A DNA stretch of 64,000 nucleotides from Metabacillus endolithicus (GTDB lineage Bacteria; Bacillota; Bacilli; Bacillales; Bacillaceae), in contig NZ_CP095550.1 in the NCBI RefSeq assembly GCF_023078335.1, positions 372,001-436,000 of the forward strand. The letters run 5' to 3'. Positions 9,325 to 17,210 of the stretch are shown here, one piece after another (the first letter of the stretch is position 1; every line of letters begins with the position of its first letter). Position numbers and translations under genes: made by a program. Below the pieces are notes generated by a model, which worked only from the letters and a program-made list of their open reading frames with translations, was not told the origin of the DNA and did not search any database.

Positions 9325-11324
9325 CAGTCCTCCTCCTTATAAAAGTTAGCTTTCCAGGTTGTTTTTGTAATAAGTTTATCGAAGACCAACATACATGCTG
9401 GCAAAAAGAGCACGACCATAATAAACGCAAGTAATGCACCTCTCCCTAACAATAAACCGATTGAAGTGACTATTGGGTTTGACGAGGTAATCCAAAGGAT
9501 AAATCCAACACTTGATAAAATCGAAGCAGATATTCCAATCGCAAACATTTTTTCATCAATTGTTTTCTTAATTGCTTGTAACGCAGTCATTTCTTTTCGA
9601 TACTCTTTATAGGCATCTGTTAATAAAATGGCATAATCTACTGTTGCCGCAAGCTGGATAATGCTGATTAACAAATAGCCAACATACACTAATGAAGAAT
9701 CAGTAAAGTACGGTACAGATAGATTAATCCAAACAGCCGTTTGAATAGTAAGAAGTAGGATTAAAGGAATTGACAGTGATTTAAATGTTACAAACAAAAC
9801 GAATGCAACCGTAACAATGGTTAATAGATTTACCAATTGGTTATCTTTTTGAACCGTTTTTTTAATATCATACAATGTTACACTTTCTCCAACAGAATAG
9901 ACTTTATCATAGTATTGATCTGCTGTACTGTGGACTTTTTCAATTAACTGAAATGCCTCTTCTCCTTCGTTTTTCGTATTTGTTTGAAGAATCATTCGGC
10001 TATAATTTTCAGAATAAAATGGCTCTGTAATTGACTGATCCAAATACTCTGGTGGAATTGCAGCACCAACCGTATTCACATAAGCCAGCACACTAGACAC
10101 ATGCTCGATATTTTCTAACTCTTGTACCAGCTCATCCTCTTTGGTGACATCCCCTTTAGGAACAAGCAAGACGATCGGCGTGCTTTCTCCGAACTGATCT
10201 TTTATTTCTTGAAAATCACTTCCAGCTCTTGTTGTCTCAGGCTGGTCTCCTATACCATAAATAAAGTTCGTCTGACTTTGTGCTAGAAATGCAGGAACAA
10301 TGACTAGTAAAACTAAAATCAAACTCGGTATTCTTAGTTTTAGCACAGCATTTCCCTTGTTTTTAAAGCTTGGTAGTAATGGTTTGTGCTGAGTTTTATC
10401 AATCCATTTATAAAACAATAGTGTTAGTGCAGGAAGGAAAACCATCACACTAATAAAGCTTAATAAAATTCCTTTTACTAGATTAATTCCTAGATCCGAA
10501 CCAATTTCAAAATTCATAAACGATAACGCGATAAAACCAAAAAATGTGGTTGACGCACTTGCCGTAATCGCTGAAAATGATTTTTTCATCGCGAGCTCCA
10601 TTGCTTCGTGAGGATCTGCGACCTTTTTCCGATAGTCTGCAAAACTATGAAGGAGGAAAATTGCATAATCTAGTGATACGGCAAGCTGTAAAATTGGTGC
10701 GACTGATTGAGTAACAAAGGAAACTTCTCCAAGGAAAATGTTTGATCCCATGTTAATTAATACAGAAACACCAATAGCTGTTAAGAAAAATAATGGCTCT
10801 ATCCAAGAATTGGTGGATAAAACTAAAATTAAGATGATAATCGGCACTAGTAATGCACCTGCGTACATCGATTCGGTACCAGCCATTTTTTGTTGTGTTG
10901 CTGTATTAAGTGATTCCCCCGCCATCGCATGATCTTCACCGATGAGCTTATAAATCTCATCGGTGATTGCTACTTCATCACCTTCACGAATGCTGAATGA
11001 AAATAATGCTTTATTTTCTTTATAGTAGGTTTCTACCGTTTCTTCATCAGCCATTTCAAGTGGAGATTTCAAGTCAACAGCATCATCTAACCAGGTAACG
11101 TCTGATACACCGTCAATTGCTGCAAGCTCCTCTTTAAAATCTAAAGCTTCCTGTATGGTCACATCATGAATCATAACTCGATTCGTTGGAACACTTCCCT
11201 CAAATTCCTGCTCCATTATGTTCATTGCGATTGTTGACTGAGCATCATCCGGTAAGTAATCCTTCATATCATAATTGACCGACACTTTTAAAGTAGCTAG
11301 TGCACAGATGACTGTAACAATCAT
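9324..11324 (-). CDS. MMPL/RND-superfamily membrane transporter (start uncertain)
   Basis: This 666 aa (or slightly longer) protein has two repeats of a large external loop followed by a bundle of membrane helices. The characteristic MMPL Asp-Tyr motifs are seen in both halves: LDYAIFLLHSF and VDYAILLTDAY. The family exports lipids or hydrophobic molecules using the proton gradient. The first in-frame ATG (11324) falls inside the first membrane helix. The frame is open further upstream (IASWIIKHKKTVAITF) but has no ATG, GTG or TTG; a GTG at about 11391 would fit if one A were removed from a five-A run. The TetR gene next door probably represses it. Confidence 0.85.
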   Translation of the reverse strand: MIVTVICALATLKVSVNYDMKDYLPDDAQSTIAMNIMEQEFEGSVPTNRVMIHDVTIQEALDFKEELAAIDGVSDVTWLDDAVDLKSPLEMADEETVETYYKENKALFSFSIREGDEVAITDEIYKLIGEDHAMAGESLNTATQQKMAGTESMYAGALLVPIIILILVLSTNSWIEPLFFLTAIGVSVLINMGSNIFLGEVSFVTQSVAPILQLAVSLDYAIFLLHSFADYRKKVADPHEAMELAMKKSFSAITASASTTFFGFIALSFMNFEIGSDLGINLVKGILLSFISVMVFLPALTLLFYKWIDKTQHKPLLPSFKNKGNAVLKLRIPSLILVLLVIVPAFLAQSQTNFIYGIGDQPETTRAGSDFQEIKDQFGESTPIVLLVPKGDVTKEDELVQELENIEHVSSVLAYVNTVGAAIPPEYLDQSITEPFYSENYSRMILQTNTKNEGEEAFQLIEKVHSTADQYYDKVYSVGESVTLYDIKKTVQKDNQLVNLLTIVTVAFVLFVTFKSLSIPLILLLTIQTAVWINLSVPYFTDSSLVYVGYLLISIIQLAATVDYAILLTDAYKEYRKEMTALQAIKKTIDEKMFAIGISASILSSVGFILWITSSNPIVTSIGLLLGRGALLAFIMVVLFLPACMLVFDKLITKTTWKANFYKEED

Positions 11325-11436
11325 AAATGTTATCGCAACAGTTTTTTTATGTTTAATAATCCATGATGCAATGTTTATCGTTTTTCACCCTCTCTTGCGA
11401 CTTTTTCCTATACACTCTATCATTATATGGACACGG

Positions 11437-11508
11437 TGTTGCCTATTCAACAAACAGTTATTTTACATCTGTGATTTTTCCAACATATTCATCAATTCTG
11501 TTGGAAAA
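11437..11508. promoter_or_regulatory. putative TetR operator palindromes between the MMPL operon and tetR
   Basis: TTTTCCAACA (11476-11485) and TGTTGGAAAA (11499-11508) are perfect 10-bp inverted arms with a 13-base spacer, just upstream of the regulator's start. A second, smaller inverted repeat TGTTG-N6-CAACA at 11437-11452 shares the core and lies nearer the MMPL gene. Autoregulation plus repression of the divergent operon is the usual TetR arrangement. Confidence 0.65.
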
Positions 11509-11529
11509 CGAGTAAAAAAGGAGAATGCA

Positions 11530-12090
11530 ATGACAACTTCAAAATTAGATCGACGCAAAAAATATACGCGTATGGTTCTGAAAGATAGTTTAATCCAATT
11601 ATTAAAGGAAAAACAGATTTCTTCCATTACTGTTAAGGAAATTTGTGACTTGGCTGATATTAATCGCTCTACTTTTTATGCTCACTATTCCGATCAATTT
11701 GACCTTCTTGATAAAATTGAAGAAGAATTAATTGAGGATATGAAAGGATATTTGAGTCAATACAGCTATGAAGAAGACGACTTAAAGATGATTGAAAAAC
11801 TGTTAGAATACTTCGCTTCTAAGCAAGAAATTTGCAAAATACTTCTTAATGAAAAAGTGGACACAACATTTCAAAAAAAGGTAATGAAGGTAGCACATCA
11901 TTTTTTTATAGAAAACTGGAAAGCCAATAATCAATTTAATGGATATCCATCAGAATATTTAAGTACATTTATCATAAGTGGAAGTATTTATGTTACCAAA
12001 GAATGGCTAAACAGAGGAATGGACAAAACACCAAAAGAAATGGCTGAAATGATTAATAATCTAATCAAAAATGGTCTTTTCGGGACATAG
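11530..12090 (+). CDS. TetR/AcrR-family transcriptional regulator
   Basis: The ATG at 11530 follows AAAAGGAG and gives 186 aa; the longer open frame upstream has no ribosome-binding site. The N-terminal helix-turn-helix reads ITVKEICDLADINRSTFYAHYSD (split by eye near residues 34-56), typical of TetR proteins. The C-terminal ligand domain resembles the TetR_C type found in DhaS-like regulators. It is divergent from the MMPL operon with a perfect palindrome between them, so it most likely represses that transporter until an effector binds. The effector is unknown. Confidence 0.88.
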   Translation: MTTSKLDRRKKYTRMVLKDSLIQLLKEKQISSITVKEICDLADINRSTFYAHYSDQFDLLDKIEEELIEDMKGYLSQYSYEEDDLKMIEKLLEYFASKQEICKILLNEKVDTTFQKKVMKVAHHFFIENWKANNQFNGYPSEYLSTFIISGSIYVTKEWLNRGMDKTPKEMAEMINNLIKNGLFGT

Positions 12091-12437
12091 GTTTTTTGTC
12101 TCTTTATAAGAAAGTAATCCTTTTCCGTCTCTTCTAGTTATTATTAACAAAATTAAAGCTTTATCCACAATTGTCCAGTTCAAATTATTATTTTATGAAT
12201 AAAATATATTAATCCTAAAGCACCCATGTAAGATCTCTAAAAGACACTCAAAACAGAGTGTCTTTTTACGTTTATAATGAAAAATCTTTTTAAAGAAATT
12301 TAAAATGAACTTCTATTCCTTTTAGGCTCCCAAGCGGAGGTTTTCGATATTATATCCGAAAAAATAATGACTACGTCCAAACCAATCATAAAAGTATTCA
12401 TACTATAAATTAACCTCAGATAAAGGAGGTGAAAAAT
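12091..12437. other. gene-free stretch holding the tetR terminator
   Basis: AAAAGACACTC and GAGTGTCTTTTT at 12239-12267 form a clear intrinsic terminator for tetR. The remaining bases hold the promoter region of the YjcZ peptide; I see no other gene. Confidence 0.6.
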
Positions 12438-12539
12438 ATGTCAGGTGGATATGGTTCTGGTGCAGGTTTTGCGCTAATCGTAGTACTATTTATTCTTTTA
12501 ATTATCGTTGGTGCTGCTTATGTTGGCGGTGGTTACTAA
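12438..12539 (+). CDS. YjcZ-family sporulation peptide (33 aa)
   Basis: A strong AAAGGAGGTG precedes the ATG. The 33-residue product starts [18 protein letters not shown] and ends GAAYVGGGY: a short Gly/Tyr-rich head, one membrane helix ([17 protein letters not shown]) and a Gly-rich tail. This is the YjcZ-type sporulation peptide pattern, found in many Bacillus genomes and expressed during sporulation. Its molecular role is unknown. A second copy of the family lies at 53654-53782 with the same [12 protein letters not shown] helix. A terminator follows directly. Confidence 0.88.
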   Translation: MSGGYGSGAGFALIVVLFILLIIVGAAYVGGGY

Positions 12540-12561
12540 TTTAAAAAAGTAATTCAAAATT

Positions 12562-12590
12562 AAAGCAGACTACATCGTAGTCTGCTTTTT
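12562..12590 (+). terminator. intrinsic terminator of the YjcZ gene
   Basis: AAAGCAGACTA and TAGTCTGCTTT form an 11-bp perfect stem with a five-base loop and a T tail. Confidence 0.85.
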
Positions 12591-12635
12591 GAAAAGTAAG
12601 GGTTCTGATCATCACATTGCTTATCTCCACAAAAA

Positions 12636-12665
12636 AAGCGAACAACCATTTATTGTTGTTCGCTT
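12636..12665 (-). terminator. intrinsic terminator of the methionine-synthase-like gene
   Basis: AAGCGAACAAC and GTTGTTCGCTT form a perfect 11-bp stem followed on the minus strand by a T run, directly after the stop at 12672. Confidence 0.85.
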
Positions 12666-12671
12666 AATAAC

Positions 12672-13775
12672 TTATCCCCAAATCTCTTTTGAAATATCTA
12701 CAATGTACTTTAACTTCGCCCATTGCTCTTCTTCGGTTAAGATATTTCCATGATGCGTTGAAGCAAATCCACATTGTGGACTAATACATAATTGCTCTAA
12801 TGGCACATACTTTGTTGCTTCTTCTACACGAGCTTTAATATTTTCCTTAACTTCTAAATGTCCATGTTTAGATGTAAAAACACCAAGAACAACTCTTGGA
12901 CCATCGTTTGGTATATAATCTAATGGTCCGAAATCACCAGAGCGGTCATCATCATATTCTAAGAAAAAGCCATTCACTTTTTCTTTTGCGAACAATGTTG
13001 GTGCAATTTTAGCATAGCTACCTTCAAATGCCCATTTAGAACGGTAGTTACCACGGCAAAGGTGAGTAGTAATCGTTAAATCTTCTGGCTTATCTTCAAG
13101 AACACCATTTACAACACGCAAAGCTAAGTCAATTAATTGTTCACGCGAAAAACCACTATCATTAAACGGAATTTCAGGTGCATTAAGTCCAGCAATATAT
13201 ACATCGTCTAGTTGTAAGTAGCGGCAACCAGCATCATAAAATGCTTTAATGGCATACTTATATGTTTGGATAACATCATTCGTATATTCTTCAATATCTG
13301 GATAAATTTCCAGGTTACGGATCCCTGCATTAAATAATTGGTTCGATTTAGGAATCGTTTGTTTAGCAACCGCACGATCTCCGACAATTTCTTTAAACTC
13401 GAGGAATTCTTTTATATGAGGATGCTCAGGGTTGAATGAAATTTTTCCGATAACACGAACATCGTATCTTTCTGTTTCCTCACCCTTGAATGCAAACCCG
13501 CTTTCTGGAACATATCCCTCTACACCGTTTAAATGCTCTAGAAAATCTGTGTGCCAAAATCTACGACGAAACTCACCATCGGTCACAGCTTGCAAACCAA
13601 CTTCGATTTGCTTATCAACAATTTTTTTAATTTCTTCCGATTCAATTTTATGTAGTTGTTCAGACGTTAAATTCCCCTCTTGGAAATCTTTTCTTGCTTG
13701 ATGAATTCTTTCTGGACGTAATAGACTTCCAACGTGATCGGCTCTGAAAGGCGCTTTTACTAGTGTTTTTGTCAT
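12672..13775 (-). CDS. cobalamin-independent methionine-synthase-like protein (YxjG/YxjH type)
   Basis: This 367 aa TIM-barrel protein matches the YxjG/YxjH family, related to the C-terminal catalytic half of MetE. It has the N-terminal ADHVGSLLRP, VTDGEFRRRFWH, the LQLDDVY strand, a HLCRGN histidine/cysteine site and the C-terminal SPQCGFAST zinc-ligand motif. The family is thought to make methionine by methyl transfer in S-metabolism; the methyl donor is not settled. A SAM-I riboswitch lies in its leader, so expression should fall when S-adenosylmethionine is plentiful, as for yxjG and yxjH in B. subtilis. It is monocistronic with its own terminator. Confidence 0.92.
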   Translation of the reverse strand: MTKTLVKAPFRADHVGSLLRPERIHQARKDFQEGNLTSEQLHKIESEEIKKIVDKQIEVGLQAVTDGEFRRRFWHTDFLEHLNGVEGYVPESGFAFKGEETERYDVRVIGKISFNPEHPHIKEFLEFKEIVGDRAVAKQTIPKSNQLFNAGIRNLEIYPDIEEYTNDVIQTYKYAIKAFYDAGCRYLQLDDVYIAGLNAPEIPFNDSGFSREQLIDLALRVVNGVLEDKPEDLTITTHLCRGNYRSKWAFEGSYAKIAPTLFAKEKVNGFFLEYDDDRSGDFGPLDYIPNDGPRVVLGVFTSKHGHLEVKENIKARVEEATKYVPLEQLCISPQCGFASTHHGNILTEEEQWAKLKYIVDISKEIWG

Positions 13776-13932
13776 GTAAATCTCTCTCCTAACTTTGGAT
13801 GGTTTAAATTAAAGGCTATAGATGTAATCGCCTAGTGTTGAAAACGATCAGGTCAGTAATAGGTAATAAAACATTCACCAGGATAAAAATGTGTAGACTT
13901 GTTTTTACTACAGACCTAAAATACTTTAAAAC

Positions 13933-13962
13933 AAAAACCCCTCTTCCAAAAGAAAGAGGGGG
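13933..13962 (-). terminator. expression-platform terminator of the SAM-I riboswitch
   Basis: CCCCCTCTTTC and GAAGAGGGG form a stem followed on the minus strand by TTTTTG, between the aptamer and the gene. SAM binding would favour this terminator. Confidence 0.88.
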
Positions 13963-13988
13963 CTAGTTTTTCATAAATATGACCTGAT

Positions 13989-14090
13989 CCTCTTATCTCA
14001 AGCATGATTGCTCTGGAATTGGCACAGTACTATAAAAGTCCGCTGCCGAGGCTTCAAAGGGCCAGTCCCTCCACCTCTCTTGATAAGAAA
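13989..14090 (-). ncRNA. SAM-I (S-box) riboswitch aptamer
   Basis: On the minus strand the leader contains the near-invariant S-box core: CTTATCAAGAG, then GAGGTGGAGGGACTGGCCC, TTTGAAGCCTCGGCA, a variable arm, GTGCCAATTCC and the closing TGAGATAAG that pairs with the first element. These elements match the known SAM-I consensus in order and spacing. The downstream gene is a methionine-synthase-like enzyme, a classic S-box target. Confidence 0.97.
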
Positions 14091-14167
14091 TTTTTGAATA
14101 TATTAAATTGTTTTATTACTATACAATTAAACAATCAAAGCTGTCAATACTTATAGAGAATTTTTCC

Positions 14168-14196
14168 AAACAGAGGGACAGGTTACTTGTCCCTTA
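14168..14196. repeat. GGGACAG palindrome overlapping the glycosyltransferase stop
   Basis: GAGGGACAGGTTACTTGTCCCTT is a GGGACA/TGTCCC palindrome that overlaps the stop codon of the minus-strand gene ending at 14194. A perfect longer version of the same element is at 15991-16029. Confidence 0.65.
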
Positions 14197-15381
14197 TCCA
14201 CTTCCCTTTTCTTTCGTTTTGCTTAATATAATAGCAGCTGCTTTTATAGCTCCTCCCGCATTCCGAAAGGTCTCTGAAATTTTTTGTGCATTTTCTGAGT
14301 ATATTGCATTATTTATTATATTATTTACCGCTGTTTCCAATAATTTCGGTTTATTTTTTCTTAGTTGAATCCCAGCTCCAAGTTCTACTACCCGATCTGC
14401 TACAACTCTTTGTTCACTATGTAATGGAAATAACACCATTGGAACTCCATAGTACAAACTTTCATTTACACTATTCATCCCACAATGTGTAATAAATACA
14501 TCTGCTTTCTTTAAAACGGAGATTTGATCAACATGGTTCTGAACAATAATATTGTCTGGAAGATTACCAAGAGAAGCAATTTCTATTTTTTTGCCGATAG
14601 ACAACACTACATTGTAAGGACTATTCTCAAAGGCACTTATACAATTTTTGTAGAATTGCTTATTGTTATTGAGTACAGTTCCTAATGAAACGTAAACAAG
14701 CTTTTTATTATCAGCTCCATTCGAAGCTAATGCTGTTTGCCGAATAGAAGGACCGACAAATGTATAGTTGTCGGAAAAAGTATCAGCCATAGGTTGAAAT
14801 GCTTTTGATGTATACACAATAGTATCTGTTTCATTATCATTTTGAATGATAGAAATAAAACTATTAACATCATATCCATGTGAGCGAAGCAACTCAATCT
14901 TCTTATTTATTCTCGGCATTCCTGTTATCATTCTCACGATTTCTCTTAAACTCCGTTTTATTAATTTTGCTGTATGATTATTAAAGGCAAAAGTAGTTGT
15001 TGAACAGATATAGGGTATATCCAGTTTTATTGCAATTAATTTTCCCCAAAAACATAAAGAATCAGATACTATGCAATCAGGCTGGTATTCTCTTAATTCT
15101 TGACATACCTTTTCATCTAAAGCAACTGTTGTATCTACAATCATTTCTATTAATGCAGCAAAATCTTTTCCCACTTTGCGATTTAATTCTTTTTGGGACA
15201 TAGGGGGTAAGAATTGATCACATGAAATAAATCTAGCTCCCGCAGATTCTATTTTTTCTTGAAACTCAAAGAATGAGTAGTACCATACTTCATGACCTTG
15301 ACTTACTAACTCTGTTACAACAGGAAGTGTTGGGTTTGTATGTCCGTGCGCTGGAATAGAAAAGATAACAATTTTGCTCAT
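14194..15381 (-). CDS. macrolide-type (MGT/YjiC-like) UDP-glycosyltransferase
   Basis: This 395 aa GT-B glycosyltransferase begins SKIVIFSIPAHGHTNPTLPV, the acceptor-side signature of the MGT family. Near residue 295 it has the C-terminal UDP-sugar motif THCGMNSVNESLYYGVPMV. Members glucosylate macrolides, flavonoids and other small hydrophobic molecules; in Bacillus, YjiC and YojK are relatives. The start overlaps the end of the XRE-AbrB regulator by four bases (ATGA), so the two form an operon. The natural acceptor is unknown. A GGGACAG palindrome overlaps its stop codon. Confidence 0.9.
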   Translation of the reverse strand: MSKIVIFSIPAHGHTNPTLPVVTELVSQGHEVWYYSFFEFQEKIESAGARFISCDQFLPPMSQKELNRKVGKDFAALIEMIVDTTVALDEKVCQELREYQPDCIVSDSLCFWGKLIAIKLDIPYICSTTTFAFNNHTAKLIKRSLREIVRMITGMPRINKKIELLRSHGYDVNSFISIIQNDNETDTIVYTSKAFQPMADTFSDNYTFVGPSIRQTALASNGADNKKLVYVSLGTVLNNNKQFYKNCISAFENSPYNVVLSIGKKIEIASLGNLPDNIIVQNHVDQISVLKKADVFITHCGMNSVNESLYYGVPMVLFPLHSEQRVVADRVVELGAGIQLRKNKPKLLETAVNNIINNAIYSENAQKISETFRNAGGAIKAAAIILSKTKEKGSG

Positions 15382-15818
15382 TCTATTTCCTCTTCTGTTA
15401 ATTCAAGCCTGCGAATCATATCTGCAAATTCCAGAAAAGCTTCACTTTTTAAGACCGCAATGCCTTTTGTCACATCTTCCCCTAACACAACTAGTTTATC
15501 TCCTGGTTTTATTTGATACATTTCCCTTGCTTGCTTTGGAATAACAATCTGACCTCGCTCTCCTACCTTTACAACACCAAAAAATTGTTTCCCTTTTGGA
15601 GCAAGATCTTCTACATCTTTTTCCTCCATTTCTCCGGATAATTGATCTAAAGTTACTTGAAAGATTTCAGCTAACATCTTACATTTATGAATATCAGGGA
15701 GCGCCTCCTCGTTTTCCCATTTTGCTACAGTTTGACGAGAAACATTTATTCTCTCAGCTAATAATTCCTGACTCATTTTATTCCTTTTACGCAAAATACG
15801 AACATTCATACCAATCAT
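15378..15818 (-). CDS. XRE helix-turn-helix regulator fused to an AbrB/SpoVT DNA-binding domain
   Basis: This 146 aa protein combines two DNA-binding modules. Residues about 4-60 are an XRE helix-turn-helix (MSQELLAERINVSRQTVAKWENEEALP). Residues about 81-115 form an AbrB-type swapped hairpin (VVKVGERGQIVIPKQAREMY, then IKPGDKLVVLGE). Such a pairing suggests a dimeric repressor that recognises a composite site. It is translationally coupled to the glycosyltransferase gene, which it probably controls. No binding site was identified by eye. Confidence 0.88.
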   Translation of the reverse strand: MIGMNVRILRKRNKMSQELLAERINVSRQTVAKWENEEALPDIHKCKMLAEIFQVTLDQLSGEMEEKDVEDLAPKGKQFFGVVKVGERGQIVIPKQAREMYQIKPGDKLVVLGEDVTKGIAVLKSEAFLEFADMIRRLELTEEEIE

Positions 15819-16134
15819 ATTTTCAACTCCTTATATGAATAACTATATATATGTATGATGGGGAAGTCTATCAAGTTTCCTATACATTTCTTGTTAAAAA
15901 TTGTAGCAAAAGGTTCTTAAAAAAGAAGTATCGATATTCTTAATATACTTACATAAAGTGCACGAAACGGTGATTATGGTATTAATTAAAAACAAACAGA
16001 GGGACAGTGTACCTGTCCCTCTGTTTGTTAAGTTTTTGTCACTTCAATTGTTTTTCTGTCGAAACACTTTCAATTACAGACAAATTTTTGCATAATATTC
16101 CTTGTGTCTATTTTATTTTCGGAGGATATGAACG
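15819..16134. other. gene-free stretch with a perfect 17-bp GGGACAG palindrome
   Basis: AACAAACAGAGGGACAG (15991-16007) and its exact complement (16013-16029) flank five bases. This is the most complete copy of the GGGACAG family here. The rest carries the promoter regions of the divergent XRE gene and the Spo0E-like gene. Confidence 0.7.
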
Positions 16135-16311
16135 ATGGCTAAGGAAACCAAGAAACTTATGATGTGCATTAATGGTCTTAAATCTGATTTATTTCAAATT
16201 GCGGAAAATACTGGTCTAGATAGTCGGTATACTTTGGAATGTAGTATTCAATTGGACGAACTAATTAAGCGATATCATCAGGAAAATGAAAAAAACAACA
16301 CTATTGAATAG
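16135..16311 (+). CDS. Spo0E-like aspartyl-phosphate phosphatase (58 aa)
   Basis: A CGGAGGA site lies about ten bases upstream of the ATG. The 58-residue product has the Spo0E-family pattern: an N-terminal helix with INGLKSDLFQIAE, a short turn (NTGLDSR), then the catalytic-loop signature SIQLDELI, which matches the S-x-x-L-D motif. These small proteins dephosphorylate Spo0A~P (or related regulators) and delay sporulation. Length is typical of YisI/YnzD-type members. A short palindrome (ACACTAT/ATAGTGT) overlaps the end. Which phosphoprotein it targets cannot be read from sequence. Confidence 0.85.
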   Translation: MAKETKKLMMCINGLKSDLFQIAENTGLDSRYTLECSIQLDELIKRYHQENEKNNTIE

Positions 16312-16384
16312 TGTAAGAATTCATTTAACCAAACCTCTTAGAAGTTTTTACTAAAATCCAACTTACATAAACTTAATTTCTTAT

Positions 16385-16413
16385 AAAAAAAGAACCACCT
16401 GATAGGTAGCTTT
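16385..16413 (-). terminator. probable terminator of the 47 aa ORF
   Basis: On the minus strand AAGCTACC-TATCA-GGTGGTT forms a stem with wobble pairs followed by TTTTTTT, overlapping the stop at 16412. Confidence 0.65.
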
Positions 16414-16555
16414 AAAGTCTAATAATTTCTTTTTCATACACTAATTCAACTAAATACTTTTCATCGATTTTCATGATTTCAAGTTGTCCATTTTGATAAT
16501 CATGCAATACTGTGTAAAGACAACCCTTATACATTACTTGATCATTTACAAACAT
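16412..16555 (-). CDS. small hypothetical protein (47 aa)
   Basis: The ATG at 16555 follows GAGAGGT with good spacing. The product starts MFVNDQVMYKGCLYTVLHDY and is a soluble beta-rich peptide with alternating charged and hydrophobic residues. It resembles small SH3-like or YozD-size Bacillus peptides, but I cannot name the family. The terminator-like hairpin overlapping its stop supports a real transcription unit. Confidence 0.6.
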   Translation of the reverse strand: MFVNDQVMYKGCLYTVLHDYQNGQLEIMKIDEKYLVELVYEKEIIRL

Positions 16556-16727
16556 TAGTAATTACCTCTCACTTTAAAGATCATTTTCTAACATATGATA
16601 ACTAATGAATATTAATTAATGATAGTAATCTTATTACAAATCGGTAAATTTAATGTAAATTTCGTATCTTTAGTTTATCAAATACAAATACATTTATAGT
16701 CATATTTTTGACGTAAAATAAAAAAAC

Positions 16728-16745
16728 GGGACAGTATTCTGTCCC
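16728..16745. repeat. GGGACAG palindrome acting as a terminator
   Basis: GGGACAG-TATT-CTGTCCC is a perfect 7-bp stem. On the minus strand it is followed by GTTTTTTT, directly after the stop at 16747, so it can end that transcript. Confidence 0.75.
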
Positions 16746-16746
16746 T

Positions 16747-16926
16747 CTAGAACCCACTGTCTCCTCCACCGCTATTAAGATGGTTATATTGATTCCCCAA
16801 CACTTCGGACTCTACATTATGATTCCCTTTATTAACATCCGGAGGAACAGCTCCTGTTTTTTTATCAAAATATAAAGCTAGTGTAATCACAATACTTAAT
16901 GGGATCAAAAAAAGCAACCAAATCAC
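16747..16926 (-). CDS. small single-pass membrane protein (59 aa)
   Basis: A GTG at 16926 follows AAGGGGAG. The 59-residue product has one membrane helix at residues about 2-20 (IWLLFLIPLSIVITLALYF) and a hydrophilic tail ending in GGGDSGF. No family is recognised with confidence; it has the look of YtzI-size Bacillus membrane peptides. The GGGACAG hairpin begins two bases after the stop codon, which supports this end. Confidence 0.6.
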   Translation of the reverse strand: MIWLLFLIPLSIVITLALYFDKKTGAVPPDVNKGNHNVESEVLGNQYNHLNSGGGDSGF

Positions 16927-17090
16927 AAAATCTCCCCTTTTGAAGTCGACATATCAGAAAATAAAATATTCAGATTATTTATATTTTACCATAATTTTTC
17001 CATCAACTACAGATTTTCTCCTGATTTAACTAGTTAACCTCTCCTTAAATAATCAATAAATAACAATTCTATATTGTTTTTAAAATAATA

Positions 17091-17165
17091 ATCTCAAATT
17101 GATATTTGTTTAATATCAATTTGAGATATATAATAAAAACAAGAACAACGCAGAAAACGTTTACA
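17091..17165 (+). promoter_or_regulatory. regulated promoter: perfect inverted repeat over the -35/-10 spacer, plus cre-like site
   Basis: ATCTCAAATTGATAT (17091-17105) and ATATCAATTTGAGAT (17113-17127) are perfect 15-bp arms separated by seven bases. TTGTTT (17106-17111) and TATAAT (17129-17134) form a sigma-A-like promoter with a 17-base spacer; the right arm fills the spacer and the left arm abuts the -35. AGAAAACGTTTACA (17152-17165) matches the CcpA cre consensus except for its first base and lies downstream of the -10. Repression by a palindrome-binding protein and by CcpA is inferred. Confidence 0.65.
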
Positions 17166-17210
17166 ACATTAACACAACAACGTTTTTCCCATATTTAAGG
17201 AGGATTTACC

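Noticed and set aside
11275..11529. N-terminal extension of the TetR gene to 11275
   Set aside because: It overlaps the divergent MMPL gene and the operator palindrome; ATG 11530 has the ribosome-binding site and the standard TetR start.
12300..12420. GCGGAGGTTTTCG/CCGAAAA stretch as a further AAGCGGA-type palindrome
   Set aside because: The two parts do not form a convincing symmetric element at this spacing.
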